Of a DNA stretch of 64,000 nt, positions 61,979 to 64,000 are shown one piece after another. Under the pieces are notes generated by a model. The model saw only the letters and a program-made list of their open reading frames with translations. It ran no database searches and was not told the DNA's origin. The position numbers and the translations under genes were made by a program. The DNA is from Singulisphaera acidiphila DSM 18658 (lineage in GTDB: Bacteria; Planctomycetota; Planctomycetia; Isosphaerales; Isosphaeraceae), in the NCBI RefSeq assembly GCF_000242455.2, contig NC_019892.1, positions 3,782,001 through 3,846,000 of the forward strand, in the 5' to 3' direction. Position 1 is the first letter of the stretch. The number at the start of each line of letters is the position of its first letter.

Positions 61979-63682
61979 TCAAGATCGACCTGGTCCTTGC
62001 GGGGTTCGGGCCCCGACTCGGTTCGGCTTGATCTTGGCGGCGGTTCCTTTTCCGACGGCCAGGGCCGGATGATGGAAACCAGGGATGAAGGTGTAGGGTT
62101 GCTTGCCGGTGTAGGGAGCCTCGGGGACGTTGGGCGGGATGACGGGGCCGCGCTGGAGGTCGACCTTATTGGCGTAGAAGGCGGTGGTCGGCTTGTCGGG
62201 GGTCGCGATCGAGTTGTCGATCTGGCCTTCGACCTTTGCGGTGATGTCACCGACCGGGAGCACCAAATTCCGGCTGGTGCCGAACTGGGGAACCGTGGAG
62301 CCTCCTGTCAGGGTGACCAGTTCCGGCTGGACCGACGCGGCGAAGACGGAGTTGGTGACGTCACCCGCGACCAGGACACTCATGCCACCCGCGTTTTGGG
62401 CGTTCTCAGGGATGGGGGGAGCTCCAGGCTGGGGCGTGGGACTGAAGGCACTGACCGAGGACTGTCCTGTCACGGTGCTGATGATGTTCGAGAAGTTCTG
62501 CACGTAGCCGGAGAGAACGTTGGTATTCACCACGTCGCCGCCGAACGTGGCCTTGCTGATCGTGCGGTCGACATAGACGTTCGAGTTCAAGGCACCACGA
62601 TTAGCCGTCAGGGTGTTGACCACGTGGGACAGGATGTCAACCGTGTCCATCCCTCGTCCGAAGACGACGTTGCGGGCTCCGTTGGGAGCGACGAGAAGGA
62701 CGTTGTTCGACTCTCCTCCGATCGAGAAGTTGGTCAGCTTCGCCTGGCCGGTGCCGGTGGCGTCGAAGACGAGCGTCGAGAAGTTCGTGGCATTTCCGCC
62801 GATCCGGACGTTACCGATCTGTCCGGTCAGCCCGCCTTGAATCCGAGGGTCGCTCAGGAAAGGGGCCACACCCGACGTTCCGGAGATGACCCAGGTCCCA
62901 CCGAATCCCGTGGCCTTGGAATTCTGGTTGACGAACTGGCCGGGGGGGGTGTCGGTGTTTCCGATAATCTCGTTGGCCTGGAACAGCGAGAGCCGGCCCG
63001 AGACGCTGAAGGTGACCCCATGCTGGATGGTGGTCGGCGTCGTCGAGGTCCCGGACGGAGGAACCTGCTGCGAACTGCTGATCGACTTGTCGATGATGAT
63101 CCGGGTGCCGCCGAACTGTGGCAGCCCGAGCGTGACCGCGGCGATGTCGCTCTGCGCGGTCGACGCCGGAGGATCGACCTGACCGACCGTCGTATCCACC
63201 CCACCGAACTGCAGGGTGCTCACCCCGTCGGGGATCGTGATGGCGACCGGGTCCGGTGTTCCCGTGCTCCCGGTGGGCGTCGTATTGGCGAGCCAGAAGT
63301 CGGGGATGGCGATCGAGAGCGGGCCGTTGCCCCCGGACAGTTGCTGCGACTTGCTGGGAAGTTCCTCCAACTGCTGGAAGAAGACCTTGCCGTCGCCGTT
63401 GGGCCCCTTGGTGACCTGGCCGACCAGCCGGCTCTTCTGGGGGTCGAGACCACCAATCGTGATCGATTTAATCTGGGTCTGAGAATTCAGAGGAGCGGGC
63501 TGCCCGTCCGCACCAGGCTGCTTGGCGACGACAAGTGATCCGGGACCAATCAGTTGGAGGACCCACTGATCACCGTCGATATCGGTCCCCGAAACCACGC
63601 CGGAAAGGAGTTGCCGATCTTCCAAATATTCCGCCAACGGGCGCAGAGCACGGTTCCGTGTGGTGGGCTTCCTTGTCGACAT
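61979..63682 (-). CDS. LEPR-XLL-type large exported protein
   Basis: A 567-residue protein starting MSTRKPTTRNRALRPLAEYLEDRQLLS...: YLEDRQLLS (19-27) is the LEPR-XLL-type motif. The rest is rich in Thr, Gly, Ser, Val and Asn with beta-strand-like repeats (VSTLQFGGVDT, ISKATFGGDVVNTNV) and no cysteine or catalytic motif, as in bacterial surface adhesin-like proteins. No sorting tail is visible at the C-terminus (basic RVGARTPQGPGRS). GGGAG lies 8 bases before ATG 63682. Frames upstream to 63871 lack homology. It does not share the domain of the 11-14 kb pair. Confidence 0.7.
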   Translation of the reverse strand: MSTRKPTTRNRALRPLAEYLEDRQLLSGVVSGTDIDGDQWVLQLIGPGSLVVAKQPGADGQPAPLNSQTQIKSITIGGLDPQKSRLVGQVTKGPNGDGKVFFQQLEELPSKSQQLSGGNGPLSIAIPDFWLANTTPTGSTGTPDPVAITIPDGVSTLQFGGVDTTVGQVDPPASTAQSDIAAVTLGLPQFGGTRIIIDKSISSSQQVPPSGTSTTPTTIQHGVTFSVSGRLSLFQANEIIGNTDTPPGQFVNQNSKATGFGGTWVISGTSGVAPFLSDPRIQGGLTGQIGNVRIGGNATNFSTLVFDATGTGQAKLTNFSIGGESNNVLLVAPNGARNVVFGRGMDTVDILSHVVNTLTANRGALNSNVYVDRTISKATFGGDVVNTNVLSGYVQNFSNIISTVTGQSSVSAFSPTPQPGAPPIPENAQNAGGMSVLVAGDVTNSVFAASVQPELVTLTGGSTVPQFGTSRNLVLPVGDITAKVEGQIDNSIATPDKPTTAFYANKVDLQRGPVIPPNVPEAPYTGKQPYTFIPGFHHPALAVGKGTAAKIKPNRVGARTPQGPGRS

Positions 63683-63985
63683 AGACCAGACTCCCAAAGC
63701 GCGTAGAGGCAAACCGGCTCGAGTCACCGGCAGGGAGACACGCGACCTGACGCGCCCTCGCCCGTGCCATGGCAATTCATGTGGCCTTTCTCGATAATCG
63801 GCGTGACTCACCGCGCACTTGAGAAAATCCGCAAAATCATTCCAATCCCAACAATCACTACTCGCTCTCATTGCCGTAAGGATGATACGCCACGCATAGG
63901 CGGTCGCCTCCGTGGCTCTTCCTCATTATCAGTGCGGGGCGACCGGCCCGAGAGCCGGCGAGACCTCACCGAAGAGATTCGCACC
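63683..63985. other. Divergent gap
   Basis: About 300 bases upstream of the LEPR-XLL gene, holding its promoter and perhaps that of the gene at the window end. No clear hexamer pair or RNA gene was recognised. Its inner part is AT-richer. Confidence 0.3.
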
Positions 63986-64000
63986 ATGAAGCGTTCGTCA
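63986..64000 (+). CDS. Possible start of a gene (cut by window edge)
   Basis: ATG 63986 begins MKRSS, with AAGAGA about 9 bases upstream. Lys-Arg after Met would fit a signal peptide, but only five codons are visible, so this is uncertain. Confidence 0.3.

Noticed and set aside
61841..63538. 565-residue plus-strand open frame
   Set aside because: Antisense to the LEPR-XLL gene and crosses the purD terminator; composition (Arg/Asp/Gly) is that of a shadow frame.

Overview
The window reads as a chromosomal segment of a GC-rich planctomycete, most likely of the Isosphaeraceae/Isosphaerales type. The clues are two large secreted proteins that carry the planctomycete LEPR-XLL-type N-terminal motif (here QLDHRQLLS and YLEDRQLLS), a PEP-CTERM protein, a ChlI-like AAA plus VWA pair, a long Hsp70-like protein and hairpin-forming intergenic repeats. 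This placement is inference from gene content; no rRNA or tRNA gene was seen.

Layout. 0-9 kb: end of a glycosyltransferase gene, an MFS transporter, a two-gene osmoprotectant ABC transporter with permease and binding protein fused, a ceramidase-like protein and a large exported helical-repeat protein. 9-15 kb: an XRE regulator, arfB, and a divergent pair of exported proteins that share a domain but carry different sorting signals (LEPR-XLL versus PEP-CTERM). 15-19 kb: a TetR-permease-ATPase-HlyD efflux operon behind a promoter with palindromic operators. 19-21 kb: an orphan AbiEi-like protein with a PD-ExK-type N-terminus, preceded by an array of operator half-sites. 21-29.6 kb: core metabolism (ispH, pyrR-pyrB-pyrC, a NYN protein, sucCD, a Nudix hydrolase), with strong terminators behind pyrC and sucD.

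29.7-35 kb is a mosaic accessory region: three decayed transposase fragments (two IS3-type, one ISAs1-type), an NmrA-like protein, a Tat-type thioredoxin-reductase-like flavoprotein, a lipoprotein methyltransferase of foreign-looking composition, and a complete IS630 element inserted exactly at that gene's stop codon. 35-45 kb: an amidase lipoprotein, leuS with a terminator-like leader, a cluster of hairpin repeats, an Hsp70-like protein, and an ISL3-type element that cleanly splits a small conserved gene (8-bp target duplication; the gene can be rebuilt in frame).

45-64 kb: an exported thioredoxin/NHL protein, prs, the AAA-VWA pair, a soluble transhydrogenase, a metallo-beta-lactamase-fold phosphodiesterase, a radical-SAM-like protein lacking its cluster cysteines, an ArnT-like GT39 enzyme, a GT4 glycosyltransferase, truA, asd, purD with an internal insertion, and a second LEPR-XLL protein. 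Most genes are housekeeping. The most unusual items are the AbiEi-like/PD-ExK gene and its operator array, the cysteine-less radical-SAM-like protein, the twin exported proteins, and the PurD insertion.
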